Shown: in pieces, positions 50,565-60,400 of the stretch
How positions within the stretch are numbered: position 1 is the stretch's first letter
Layout of the letters: every line of letters begins with the position of its first letter
NCBI RefSeq assembly: GCF_008254045.1
Contig: NZ_CP042425.1
Span: 2,294,001-2,358,000, forward strand
Direction: 5' to 3'
Length of the DNA stretch: 64,000 bases
Source of the DNA: Limnoglobus roseus
GTDB taxonomy: Bacteria > Planctomycetota > Planctomycetia > Gemmatales > Gemmataceae
The notes under the pieces: generated by a model
Database searches by the model: none
The model's input: the letters and a program-made list of their open reading frames with translations, nothing else
What the model was told of the DNA's origin: nothing
Program-made: the position numbers and the translations under genes

Positions 50565-51308
50565 CTACGCATTGAACCCGCCGTCGATGGTCAGGCTGGC
50601 CCCGGTCACGAACCCGGTCTCCGGCCCGGCCAGGTACGCGACCATCGCCGCGATCTCGTCGACGTGCCCATACCGCGGCAGGGCCATCAGTGCCTTCAAT
50701 GACGCGGCGAAGTCGCCCTCGGCGGGGTTCATGTCCGTGTCCACCGGTCCCGGCTGCACGTTGTTGACGGTGATGCCCCGCGGCCCGAGGTCGCGCGCCA
50801 GTCCCTGGACCAAGCCCTGCAGGGCGGACTTGCTCATGGCGTACACCGATCCGCCCGGGAACGGCATCCGCTCGGCGTTGCAACTACCGATGTTGATGAC
50901 CCGCCCGCCTTCCTTCATGTGTTTCACCGCGGCCTGCGTGGCGACGAACACCGCCCGCACGTTGACGGCGAACGTCCGGTCGAAGTCCTTGAGCGAGAAC
51001 GAATCGATCGGGGCCATCGTGGCGACCCCGGCGTTGTTGACGAGGATGTCGAGGCCGCCGAACTCCTTCGCCGCTCGCTCGACCGCTTTGACGACCGCGT
51101 CGGCATCCGCGGCGTCGGCTTGAACGGCGATCGCGCGCACGCCGAGGGCTTTGGCGGCCTCGGCCACCCTGGCTGCGTCGTCCGGCTTACTGACGTAGGT
51201 GAGGGCCACGTCCGCCCCCTCCTTCGCGAGGCGCTTGACGACGGCGGCCCCGATGCCCCGGCTCCCGCCGGTGACGAGTGCGCGTTTACCCTTGAGCGGC
51301 TGACCCAT
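50565..51308 (-). CDS. SDR-family oxidoreductase
   Basis: A 247-residue classical SDR close to bacterial 3-oxoacyl-ACP reductase-like enzymes. It has TGGSRGIG (13-20), LTYVSKPDDAARVA suggesting NADP(H), LVNNAGVATMAP, INIGSCNAERMPF with Ser, YAMSKSA, QPGPVDTDMNPAEG and SLTIDGGFNA. The motif set is complete. The oxidoreductase gene at 51346 lies 37 bases upstream on the same strand, so both are probably co-transcribed. Confidence 0.94.
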   Translation of the reverse strand: MGQPLKGKRALVTGGSRGIGAAVVKRLAKEGADVALTYVSKPDDAARVAEAAKALGVRAIAVQADAADADAVVKAVERAAKEFGGLDILVNNAGVATMAPIDSFSLKDFDRTFAVNVRAVFVATQAAVKHMKEGGRVINIGSCNAERMPFPGGSVYAMSKSALQGLVQGLARDLGPRGITVNNVQPGPVDTDMNPAEGDFAASLKALMALPRYGHVDEIAAMVAYLAGPETGFVTGASLTIDGGFNA

Positions 51309-51345
51309 TCCATTGCTCCTGATCGAGGGGATTGACGAGCGGGAG

Positions 51346-52263
51346 TTATACGACCCGGAGCACCGCTTTTCCGCGCCGGGGCTTGTGCTCGTAAGCCGCC
51401 CGCGCTTCCGTGAACGGGAACGCGCCGCCTACCTCGGGTCGGAGCACCCCACCGTCGATCAGCCGGGCGACCTCGGCGAGTTGCGCGCGGTTCGCCTCGA
51501 CGATGAAGAACGCCGTCTTGGTTCGCTCGTCCGCCGTCACCTCCCCGGACGCGGCGATGGTGACGAGCCTGCCGCCGGGCTTGAGCACGCCCCACGAGCG
51601 GGCCAGCGTTTCGCCGCCGACGGTGTCGAACACCGCGTCCACTTCGCGAACCACGTCCTCGAACTTCGACGTCCGGTAGTCGACGACCTCGGCCGCACCA
51701 AGGCTCCGGACAGAGTCCAGGTTGTGAGAGGATGCGGTCGCAATCACATGCGCGCCTCGCCACTTGGCCAACTGCACGGCGAACGCGCCCACCGCCCCCG
51801 AGCCGCCGTGGATCAGCACCCGTTGTTCGGATTTGACATCACACCGCTCGATCAGTCCCTGCCACGCGGTTAACGCGGAAATCGGCGTGATGGCCGCCGC
51901 GGTGTGGTCGAGGGTTAGGGGCTTCGGGGCGATCCATTCCAACGGGGCGACGCAGAACTCGGCCTGTGCGCCGTCGGCGTACCAGTCGTTCATCCCGTAC
52001 ACTAGGTCGCCCACGGCCACGCCTGTCACACCGGCACCGAGGGCCGCTATCTCACCGGAAAACTCGTGGCCCGGGACCACCGGGAACGACCGGGGTGTGC
52101 CCTCGTTCGTCGTCCAGGTCGGCACCCACGACAACTCGGTCGGGGTCACGCCGGCCGCGTGGACGCGGACGAGAACTTCGCCCGACCTCGGCTCCGGTCG
52201 TGGCCGCTCTTCGACCGTGAAGCCTTCCGGACCGCTTCGACTCCGCAGGCAAATTGCTCGCAT
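51346..52263 (-). CDS. NADP-dependent quinone-oxidoreductase-like MDR protein
   Basis: A 305-residue medium-chain dehydrogenase of the zinc-free quinone-oxidoreductase type. It has the GroES-like start (RSGEVLVRVHAAGVTPTELSW), VVPGHEFSGEIAALGAGVTG, SALTAWQGLI and the nucleotide loop LIHGGSGAVGAFAVQLAKWRGA, with VFDTVGGETL near the end. The zinc ligands of alcohol dehydrogenases are absent. The ATG at 52263 opens the homologous region. It is the first gene of a leftward pair with an SDR and would reduce reactive enones or quinones; the exact substrate cannot be told. Confidence 0.92.
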   Translation of the reverse strand: MRAICLRSRSGPEGFTVEERPRPEPRSGEVLVRVHAAGVTPTELSWVPTWTTNEGTPRSFPVVPGHEFSGEIAALGAGVTGVAVGDLVYGMNDWYADGAQAEFCVAPLEWIAPKPLTLDHTAAAITPISALTAWQGLIERCDVKSEQRVLIHGGSGAVGAFAVQLAKWRGAHVIATASSHNLDSVRSLGAAEVVDYRTSKFEDVVREVDAVFDTVGGETLARSWGVLKPGGRLVTIAASGEVTADERTKTAFFIVEANRAQLAEVARLIDGGVLRPEVGGAFPFTEARAAYEHKPRRGKAVLRVV

Positions 52264-52594
52264 GGTGCTTCCGCTCCCCCTATCCAACGAATCACAGGGA
52301 GTGGTTGTACGGCGGTGAGCGACTCGCGGCTTTCTCGGCCGAGCAAGACCAGGAGGCATCACGCTACCCCGCCAAAGTAGAGCCATGTAAGAGTGCGGAC
52401 AAGCGTCGGAACTTGCATCGCGGGATCGCCCCGGCTGAACGGCGGTCACGGTACCAGCGAGGTGCGTCCGTTCTCCGAATTCAACGCCGGTGCGAAAAGA
52501 AATGGCAGATTTCGGAATTCATTGTCGATTCCGAGGCGGCCCGTTCGACTGAATATCGGAGAGTAGGCCATCCCCGTTTCAGACCCTCTTTGGA
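52264..52594. other. Gene-free stretch between divergent genes
   Basis: Frames through this stretch look random and have no homology that I recognise. Apart from room for the two divergent promoters I see no repeat, hairpin or RNA. Confidence 0.5.
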
Positions 52595-53029
52595 ATGACC
52601 ATGCCCGGCACCACAATCACCCCGTATCTGTTCTTCGGCGGCCGCTGCGACGAGGCGCTGGCGTTCTACCGTGACGCCCTCGGCGCCGAGGTTGAGATGT
52701 TGATGCGGTACGACGAAAGCCCCGAGCCGGCCCCGCCCGGGATGCTGTCGCCGGGCTACGAGAAGAAGGTGATGCACGTCTCGTTCCGGGTCCGGGGCAA
52801 CCTGCTGATGGCGTCCGATGGGTGCGGCGAGGAGTGCAAATTCGTCGGCTTCCAGATCGCCCTGTCCGTCCCGGCCGAGGCCGACGCCCGGCAGGCGTTC
52901 GACGCCCTGGCCACCGGCGGCAGCGTGAAAATGCCGCTCACCAAGACGTTTTGGTCGCCGTGCTTCGGGATGGTCAAGGACAAGTTCGGCGTCGACTGGA
53001 TGGTGATGGTCCCCGGTCCGACCGGCTGA
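52595..53029 (+). CDS. PhnB-like VOC (glyoxalase-fold) protein
   Basis: A 144-residue single-domain VOC protein of the PhnB type. The motifs are TPYLFFGGRCDEALAFYRDALGAEVEMLMRYDESP, then VMHVSFRVRGNLLMASDG, then GGSVKMPLTKTFWSPCFGMVKDKFGVDWM, which includes the usual W(S/G)..FG..D.FG.W block. PhnB proteins lie near phosphonate or stress genes but have no firm activity. Either ATG at 52595 or 52601 is possible. It is followed 152 bases later by another VOC gene. Confidence 0.94.
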   Translation: MTMPGTTITPYLFFGGRCDEALAFYRDALGAEVEMLMRYDESPEPAPPGMLSPGYEKKVMHVSFRVRGNLLMASDGCGEECKFVGFQIALSVPAEADARQAFDALATGGSVKMPLTKTFWSPCFGMVKDKFGVDWMVMVPGPTG

Positions 53030-53181
53030 CCTGCGCCCGGCGGACACACCGTGCTCTCACGTCGGCCGTCCTGTCGAACTGGCAACGGAGATTGCGGGGC
53101 GCGGACGAACTTACGTAGGATTGCCGGAATATTGGCCGAGTTCCGGTGCCGGCATCCGACCACTCACCCAAGGAGAATGAC

Positions 53182-53667
53182 ATGGCGGAACACGCCAAGA
53201 ACACGATTTGCCTCTGGTTCAACGGCGACGCCGAGGAGGCCGCACGCTTTTACGCCCAGACGTTTCCCGACTCGACCGTGAAAGCGGTACACCGCGCGCC
53301 GGGCGACTTCCCGTCGGGGAAGAGAGGGGACGTGCTGACCGTCGAGTTCACCGTGCTGGGCATTCCCTGCCTCGGGCTCAACGGCGGCCCCATGTTCAAG
53401 CACTCTGAGGCGTTCTCGTTTCAGGTCTCCACCGCCGACCAAGCCGAAACGGACCGCTATTGGGACGCGATCGTCGGCAACGGCGGCAAAGAGAGCCAGT
53501 GCGGCTGGTGTAAGGACAAGTGGGGACTGTCCTGGCAGATCACGCCGGCGGTCCTGTCGAAAGCGTTTACGAATCCCGATCCCGCCGCCACCAAGCGGGC
53601 ATTCGACGCGATGATGACGATGCGAAAGATCGACGTCGCCGCAATCGAAGCGGCCCTACGCGGTTGA
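53182..53667 (+). CDS. VOC-family protein of the 3-demethylubiquinone-methyltransferase-like type
   Basis: A 161-residue VOC protein (Pfam 3-dmu-9_3-mt). It has ICLWFNGDAEEAARFYAQTFPDSTV, then KRGDVLTVEFTVLGIPCLGLNGGPMFKHSEAFSF, then WDAIVGNGGKESQCGWCKDKWGLSWQITP and AFDAMMTMRKIDVAAIEAA. Despite the Pfam name no methyltransferase activity is known. AAGGAG is 7 bases before the ATG at 53182, which is preferred over the in-frame 53146. It continues the run of small stress-type genes. Confidence 0.94.
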   Translation: MAEHAKNTICLWFNGDAEEAARFYAQTFPDSTVKAVHRAPGDFPSGKRGDVLTVEFTVLGIPCLGLNGGPMFKHSEAFSFQVSTADQAETDRYWDAIVGNGGKESQCGWCKDKWGLSWQITPAVLSKAFTNPDPAATKRAFDAMMTMRKIDVAAIEAALRG

Positions 53668-53967
53668 AGAACTGGTTCTCGACGATCTCGATCTGGTAAC
53701 CGCCTGTAGCCTGCGCGCGATGCAGAGCGAACCCGCTGGCAGCGTGCGGCGGGTTCGAAGACCTGGTTCATGCGGAGATTCCTTTTCAGGATTGCATCAC
53801 CCCTTCCGACACGCTCGGCTTACTTTAACCTCACCTCTGCGGTGCGTTCCGGGCGCCGGTTTGACGGTCGAGGCCGGGTCGCGCACAATAAAGCCCGACA
53901 CGTTCCTGCCGCGGTGAGGGTCATTCCGACTTCCCGAGGCCTGCCTCCCCAATCATCGGTGCGACTT
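53668..53967. other. Gene-free stretch before the esterase gene
   Basis: No convincing gene, repeat or hairpin is seen. The in-frame extension of the esterase ORF to 53770 has no signal-peptide character and is not used. Confidence 0.5.
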
Positions 53968-55077
53968 ATGAGAACGCTCGGCATCGTGTGCCTCCTCGCG
54001 GCCGCCGCCGCGGCTCCCGCGCAGACCCCGAAGAACAACAGCCCAACCTCCCCAGAGACTCATCCGGACCGAAAGGTCACCTTCCGGGTCCGTGCCCCGA
54101 AGGCGACCGAAGTCACCCTGACCGCCGACTGGCAGGCAAACGGGGTGCAGACGATGACCAAGGACGACGCCGGCGTGTGGAGTGTGACCGTCGGGCCGCT
54201 CGAACCGGGGGCGGCCATCTACAACTTCAACATCGACGGGGTGGCCGTGCCCGACCCGGTCAACCCGCGGATCAAACTGCGGGCACGGACCTCGGCCAGC
54301 ATCGTCGAAGTGCCGGGCGACGGAACCGAACTGTGGAACCCCGGGACCGTGCCGCACGGCCGGGTCGAGTTGGTGTACGTCCCGTCCAAGGCGGCGCTCC
54401 CCGGCCAGACCCGCGAGGTCCGGGTGTACACCCCGCCCGGGTACGATAAGGACGCGGCCCACAAGTACCCGGTCCTGTACCTGTTCCACGGGTCCAACGA
54501 CACGGCCGCCGGGTGGACGGACGTGGGCCGGGCGAACTTCATCCTGGACAACCTGATCGCCCAGAAGAAGGCCGTCCCCATGGTGGTCGTGATGCCGTTC
54601 GGGCACGCGCTCCCGTTCGGCGGGCCGGGGGACAATACCAAGGTGTTCGAGCAATTCCTGTTGGACGACGTGATGCCGACGGTGGAGAAGACGTACCGGA
54701 CGGCCCCCGGCCGGGAGAACCGGGCGATCGTCGGGCTGTCGATGGGCGGCGGGCAGGCGCTAACGATCGGGCTAAGCCACCTAGACCTGTTCAGCCACGT
54801 CGGGGCGTTCAGTTCGGCGATCCCGGGCGACTTCTCGACGCGGTTCAAGGCCCTGCTCGACGACCCGGTCGGGACGAACGCCAAGCTCAAGGTGTTGTTC
54901 ATCGCCTGCGGCAAGCAGGACGGGGCGTTCGCCCGGTCCCAGCAGTTGGACAAGACCCTGACCGCGCACAAGATCGACCACACGTTCTACCCGACCGAGG
55001 GTTTGCACAACTTCGCAGTCTGGCGGCAATACCTCGGACAGGTCGCCCCGATGCTGTTCCGCGATGCCGGGAAATAG
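53968..55077 (+). CDS. Exported esterase with N-terminal E-set domain (Fes/XynZ-like)
   Basis: A 369-residue secreted alpha/beta-hydrolase. A signal peptide (MRTLGIVCLLAAAAAAPAQ) is followed by an E-set/CBM48-like domain (about 30-110: VTFRVRAPKATEVTLTADW, then GVWSVTVGPLEPGAAIYNF) and an esterase-D-type catalytic domain. The oxyanion strand is YPVLYLFHGS, the nucleophile is in IVGLSMGGGQA (GxSxGG) and the His is probably in EGLHNFAVW. The pattern fits feruloyl or acetyl-xylan esterases and enterochelin-esterase-like proteins. With the arabinofuranosidase operon nearby, a plant-polysaccharide esterase is plausible. Confidence 0.9.
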   Translation: MRTLGIVCLLAAAAAAPAQTPKNNSPTSPETHPDRKVTFRVRAPKATEVTLTADWQANGVQTMTKDDAGVWSVTVGPLEPGAAIYNFNIDGVAVPDPVNPRIKLRARTSASIVEVPGDGTELWNPGTVPHGRVELVYVPSKAALPGQTREVRVYTPPGYDKDAAHKYPVLYLFHGSNDTAAGWTDVGRANFILDNLIAQKKAVPMVVVMPFGHALPFGGPGDNTKVFEQFLLDDVMPTVEKTYRTAPGRENRAIVGLSMGGGQALTIGLSHLDLFSHVGAFSSAIPGDFSTRFKALLDDPVGTNAKLKVLFIACGKQDGAFARSQQLDKTLTAHKIDHTFYPTEGLHNFAVWRQYLGQVAPMLFRDAGK

Positions 55078-55213
55078 CGGATCGACCGGAAGGTCTGCGC
55101 CCCGGCCGGGCGGGGCAAGGCAACCGTCAGCCCCGGGCGCAAATCCCGGGGCGGGTTGTCGATCGGCCTGCCTACTCCCTCGGTCCGTTTTTCCGATTCT
55201 GCCGATGATCGAC

Positions 55214-56455
55214 TCACCCCAACTGATCCGCCTTCCGCAGCGACGGAAACAGGAACGCCCACGTCCCCGTCACGAGAAGCGAGCCGATCCCCCCGAACGC
55301 CACCGCCCCGACCGGCCCCAAGACGCGGGCCACGACCCCGCTCTCGAACTCGCCGAGTTCGTTCGACGCCCCGATGAACAGCGTCGAGACCGCGGACACG
55401 CGGCCCCGCATCCGGTCCGGGGTGGCGATCTGCACGAGGCTCTGGCGGGTAAACACCGACACCATGTCGGCCCCGCCCAGGAGGGCCAGGCACGCGATCG
55501 AGAGGGGGAACGACTCCGAGTAGGCGAACACCAGCGTCATCAGGCCAAAGGCGGCCACGGCCGCGAACATCTTCAGCCCGACGTGCCGCCGGATCGGCCG
55601 GACGGCGAGGAAGCCGGCCATGAACAGCGCGCCGATGGCCGGGGCACCGCGGAGGACGCCGAACCCTTCCGGGCCGACGTGGAGCACGTCGCGGGCGAAA
55701 ACGGGGAGGAGCCCGGTCGCGCCGCCGAGCAGGACGGCGAACAGGTCGAGCGAGATCGCACCGAGCACCAACTTGTTGCCCCACACGTACCCGAGGCCCT
55801 CGCGGATCTGCGCGACGCGCGACCGCCCCGCCTCGACGACGGGTTGCGTGTTCGCGCGGATCCGTTGGGCGCACACCGCGGCGCAGGCGTACAGGCCACC
55901 GCACACCGCGTACCCGACGATCGGGGAGACGGCGCAGAGGATCCCGCCGAGGGCCGGGCCGAGGATACTGGCCAACTGGGCGACCAGCGAGTTGGTGGCG
56001 ATCGCCCGCGGCAGAAGGTGCGGCGGGACGAGCATCGGGCCGAGGGCGCTCGCGGTCGGCTGGAAGAACGCCCGCGCGGCCCCGAACAGGGCGGACAGGG
56101 CGAAGATCGGTCCCAACCCGCCACCGAACGCTGTGTGGAGGGCCAGCCCGACGGAGGTGAGGAGTTGGGCCAGGTAGCAGAGGGTCAGGATGAGGCGGCG
56201 GTTGTGTCGGTCGGCCGTCTCGCCCGCGACGAGGGTCAGGGCGAACAGCGGGAGGAACTGGGCCAGGCCGATCATCCCCACGGCGAACGCGGCTTCAGCG
56301 ACCGACATCGTCTGCCGTGCGATCTCGTACACCTCCCAGGCAATGATGACGGCCTGCGACGTGTTGGCGAGCGTGCCACAGAAGCGGCCGCTCAGGTAGA
56401 GCGCGTACGGGCGGCGGCGGAGCAGTGAACGGGTGTCGGGGGGAGCGGTGAGCAT
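55214..56455 (-). CDS. MFS transporter, EntS/DHA3-like
   Basis: A 413-residue MFS exporter of the 12-TM DHA3 type. The N-terminal YALYLSGRFCGTLANTSQAVIIAWEVYE, the TM2-3 loop GETADRHNRRLIL (the GxxxDRxxRR signature) and the C-terminal half with IATPDRMRGRVSAVSTLFIGASNELGEFESG match EntS-like multidrug or siderophore exporters. The start at 56455 gives a basic N-terminus (TRSLLRRRP) right before the first TM; the longer ORF to 56542 is Arg-rich non-family sequence. It ends 136 bases from the convergent esterase gene. The substrate is unknown. Confidence 0.92.
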   Translation of the reverse strand: MLTAPPDTRSLLRRRPYALYLSGRFCGTLANTSQAVIIAWEVYEIARQTMSVAEAAFAVGMIGLAQFLPLFALTLVAGETADRHNRRLILTLCYLAQLLTSVGLALHTAFGGGLGPIFALSALFGAARAFFQPTASALGPMLVPPHLLPRAIATNSLVAQLASILGPALGGILCAVSPIVGYAVCGGLYACAAVCAQRIRANTQPVVEAGRSRVAQIREGLGYVWGNKLVLGAISLDLFAVLLGGATGLLPVFARDVLHVGPEGFGVLRGAPAIGALFMAGFLAVRPIRRHVGLKMFAAVAAFGLMTLVFAYSESFPLSIACLALLGGADMVSVFTRQSLVQIATPDRMRGRVSAVSTLFIGASNELGEFESGVVARVLGPVGAVAFGGIGSLLVTGTWAFLFPSLRKADQLG

Positions 56456-56660
56456 CTCTCTTTGATACGGCCGGCCGCGGAGACGTCCTCCCGGGCGGGC
56501 CTCGCCGTGCGGTCGGCCAGAGTGGCGAGGAAGATTCCGCACGCTTACGCCGGAACCCCGTCGCCAGGACCAGGGACGGCGGCGGGAAAATCAGACCGTC
56601 GGCAAGGGCGTCCCCCAATCAGAATGAGGGGCGACACCGCGGTCCTCATTTGCCGGGTGG

Positions 56661-57443
56661 CTACCTCGCGGTCCACCCGCCGTCCACGTAAAGTGCCGAC
56701 CCGGTGACGAACGACGACGCCTCGGAGGCGAGGAAGACGGCGGCCCCGGTCACTTCGTGCAACTCGCCCCACCGGCCGACCGGGATGTTGGCCACGAACG
56801 CCGCGTATTGGGCCGCGTCATTCAAGAGCGGGCGGTTCATGTCGGTAGCGAACGGGCCGGGGCACAGGGCGTTCACGGTCACACCGCGGCCGGCCCACTC
56901 CATCGCCAGCGTCCGCGTCAGGCCGAGCAGCCCCGCCTTCGACGATGCGTACGGCGTGCGGCCCGCGATGCCGATGGCCGACAGGATCGACCCCAGGTGA
57001 ATGATCCGCCCCCAACCGCGGTCGGCCATGCCCGGCCCGAACCGGCAGGCGAGCAGGAAGGGGGCCTTTAGGTTCACGCCCAAAACGGCGTCCCAGTCCG
57101 CCTCGCCGAGCGACTCGACCGGCCCTCGGATGTTCAGCCCGGCACTGTTCACCAGAATGTCGATCGGCCCGAATTCACCCTCGACCCTCGCGGCGAGCCG
57201 ATCCACGTCGGCGGCCGCGGTCACATCGCCGGCAACGCCCAGGGTCTGCCGGCCGGTCGCCGCTCGGATGGCGGCGGCCGCCTCCTCGCAGTCGGCTGGC
57301 GTTCGGCTAACGACCGCCACGTCGGCCCCGGCTTCGGCCAGCGCCTGGGAAATCACGCGGCCCAGCCCCTTCGTTCCGCCCGTCACCAGAGCCCGCCGGC
57401 CGGTCAGCCGGAACAGGTCGAGCACCGTCTTGCCACTACTCAT
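56661..57443 (-). CDS. SDR-family oxidoreductase (gluconate/2-keto-sugar type)
   Basis: A 260-residue SDR of the gluconate-5-dehydrogenase/KduD type, judged by the start [22 protein letters not shown], where the DLF..L.GR block is typical. It has [14 protein letters not shown] (NSAG), [24 protein letters not shown] with Ser, Tyr and Lys, then [16 protein letters not shown] and [12 protein letters not shown]. It starts 9 bases after the stop of the arabinofuranosidase fusion, so it is in that operon. It would oxidise or reduce a sugar acid in the cytoplasm. Confidence 0.93.
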   Translation of the reverse strand: MSSGKTVLDLFRLTGRRALVTGGTKGLGRVISQALAEAGADVAVVSRTPADCEEAAAAIRAATGRQTLGVAGDVTAAADVDRLAARVEGEFGPIDILVNSAGLNIRGPVESLGEADWDAVLGVNLKAPFLLACRFGPGMADRGWGRIIHLGSILSAIGIAGRTPYASSKAGLLGLTRTLAMEWAGRGVTVNALCPGPFATDMNRPLLNDAAQYAAFVANIPVGRWGELHEVTGAAVFLASEASSFVTGSALYVDGGWTAR

Positions 57444-57452
57444 GGTCGAACC

Positions 57453-60400
57453 TCATTTGAATCGGATGACGGTGAACGAACGCGCCGGGAACGTGTAGTC
57501 CGCCGGTCCGCCCGGTAGGCCATGCGTCCAGTCGAACGTCCGGGGTGCGATCCGCGTAGGCGCGGCCGCGGTGTTCTTGTCTGTCAACTGGCCGGACAGT
57601 TCCTCGACGCTTGCCTTCGGCCGCGTCGGTTCGAGTCCGTCGATCTGCAAGCGAGCCTGCGTCGGCTTGTCGCCGGCGTTAACCACCAGCAGCACGACCT
57701 GTTTGCCGTCCTCGCTGCAGGTGGCCGTCACCTCCAGGCCGTCGCCGTCGACGGAAACGTCCGCCGTCTGCGGCAGGTGCCCGCGGGCGACCATCCGCGT
57801 GACGTAACCGGGCGGTTGCAGCCAGGTCTTCACCGGGTTGAGGAACAGCAAGCCCTGGTCCCAGCCGTTGTCGTTCTGCCCGTCCGGTTGCAGGGCGTTG
57901 GCCGACAGGCCGACCGGCACCCGGCCGTCGCGGATCAGCCGGCCGACGATGGCGGCGTTCGCCAAGGCACGCCGCTGGTCGTGGTTGTTCGCGTTGAACT
58001 CGAACACCACCACGCGGTGCTTCGCGCCGTTCGCCAACTTGTCGAGGGCGTCGATACAAGTGAGCAGGGCCTTCGCCGACGGCGACAGTCCGGGGCCGTC
58101 GGTCCAGACGTGGACGTCGAACCACACCTCGCGGCCGGCCTGCTTGGCGAGTTCGAGAATGCGGCGGTGCCCGTCGAGCGAGGTGACGCCGGACGCCGAC
58201 CCGCTCACTTTCGCCGGGTCGGTGATCGGCCGGTCGTACTGGAAGTCGCCGATCACGAGAATGATGTCGGCGTCCTTCGCCCAGATCGCACGGGCCAACT
58301 TCTCGAACTTCGCGACGTAGACCGCGTCCACCTTCTCCTCGTTGCCGAGTTGGATGTGCCGCAGCTTGTACGGGGCCGGGTGGCCGGCAGCCGCCCGCTT
58401 GCGGCCCCACGGGCTGTCGGCCGGGCCGTTGGCGTACTCGACGAAGTCGGCGAGGTCCTGCGGCGTCTCGTCGATGTTGAAGTCGGGGATTGCCAGGAAG
58501 CCGGCCGCGTCGCACAAGTCGAGGAAGTCCGGGATGCCCCAGCCGTTCGTCGAGTGCGGGTACCAGTGCCCGCGGTACGGCGGCCGGCGGTCCCTGGGGC
58601 CGACCATGTTCTTCCACTTGTAGGCGGCCGTGTTGACCATGCTGCCGCCGTATCGCAGCACCGTGACGCCCTGCTCTTTCAGGCCGTCGACCACGTCCTT
58701 GCGGACCGGCAACTTCTGGAAGCGGCCCCACTCGCCGGGTTGCAGGAAGGCATGGCCGACGTCCACCGTGCCGGGCGACGAGAGCCGCACCGCGAAGCGA
58801 CCGGCCGACGCGGCGGCGGTCGTCGTCAGCGTGAAGTCGTACCGCTTCCATCCGTCGCCGGACGCCTTCACCGCCGACTTCGCGAGGGGCGTTCCGGCCT
58901 CGTCTTCCAGCGACACCGCGAGTTCGACCGGCTTCTCGGCCCGCAGCCACAGGTAGCCCTCGTAGGGCTTGCCGGCGGCGAACGCCAGGCCGCGGCGGTT
59001 GAGGCCGCGGTTCTCGATGCCCGCCTCGCCCGCTCCACTCGTGAACGTCAACCGCTGGCTCTGCCCGCCGACAAACGGGGCGTTCTTCACCACGTCCGCC
59101 CGCAAGACGGCGGTGCCGGTCGTGGTGGCCCGCCACATGCCACTGACCGCCGGCACGTCATCAGCCGCGGCGAACGGCAGGTCGACCTTACGGCCGCCGC
59201 TCTCGACCCACAGGTTGCGGTACTTCGCGTCCCGCCGCCATTGCCGCAGGCCGACGGTGCCGGCCGGCAGCGGCCGCGGGTCGGTCGCGGTGGCGACAAC
59301 CTTGCCGTCCACCGACACCTCGATCGTGCCGCCCGTCAACTTCGCCGAGAGGGCCACCCAGTGGTCCGTTGGCACGTCGAACGGCACGTCTTTGAGGAGT
59401 GAATAATTCTGTCGGTGGCGGCCGACGCCGATCACTTTGCGGCCGGCGTCGAGGGCGATCTCGTACCCGTCGAAGTTGTCAGCCCCGATCCCCGGCTTGC
59501 CGACGCGGAGGATCAGGCCGGCATTCCGCACGCCGTTCTCCTTCGTCGCGTCGGCCGACAGGAAGACCTCGACGCCGGCCGCCCCGTCGGCGAACGCGGC
59601 GACCTCGGTGGCGACGAGTTTCGGGCCGTCGCCGGCCGTGCCGAGCATCTCGCCCTTGTCGAGCCGCCAGTTGTCGCCGAAGCCGGCGAACCCCCTGGCC
59701 GGCGTCCGCGGCGGCGGCTCCTGGAAGCTCTCGCCGAAGATCATCTGGCTGTACAGGCCGCCGTAGATTTCGTGGTTCACGTCCTCGATGCACGCCCCGG
59801 CGAGGTACTTGCTGACCGGCTTACCGGGCCGTCGAACGTCCACGCGGATCGTCGCGTCCGGTGCGATCGTCAACTGCTCGCCAATTTGCCATTCGAGGAT
59901 GCCCCCGGACCACCCGGGCTGGAGCTTGGCTTCGAGCCGCAGGGCGGTCGTCTCGACCGGGTCGAAGGTCACGCGGTTGAAGGCGTCGAGGTTGGTCCCG
60001 TAGGCCGAAGGGTTGGCGACCGGCACCCACTCGCGCTTCGCGTCGCGGTAGACGAGCCGCCACGACGCCGGCACGCGGCAGTGCCGGCCGACGCGCCGCT
60101 CGTCCCACCAGTACACCGATGCAGCGGCGAGACGGGTGGGCCGGTCGAACGTGTATTGCACCCATTCGCTCGTGCCGCGGTGGTCCCACCAGGTGAAGCG
60201 GGGAATCTTCTCGTCGTCCGAGGCCGAGGGCAGCCGCCCGTCGTTCAACGCGGCGAGGCTGTCGCCCGGGTTCGTGTGCGACGCCGTCGGCACGGCGACG
60301 TCGGCCGGCACGGCCGGCGTGGCGTCGGCCGGCGTCCGTGGCACCCAAACGCGGAGTGCGCCGGACCCGCGGTTGGCGTGAGCGTAGTACGGGATCGCGG

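Noticed and set aside
52254..52598. A 114-codon frame between the MDR and PhnB-like genes
   Set aside because: It has no homology that I recognise and overlaps the start of the MDR gene; probably chance.
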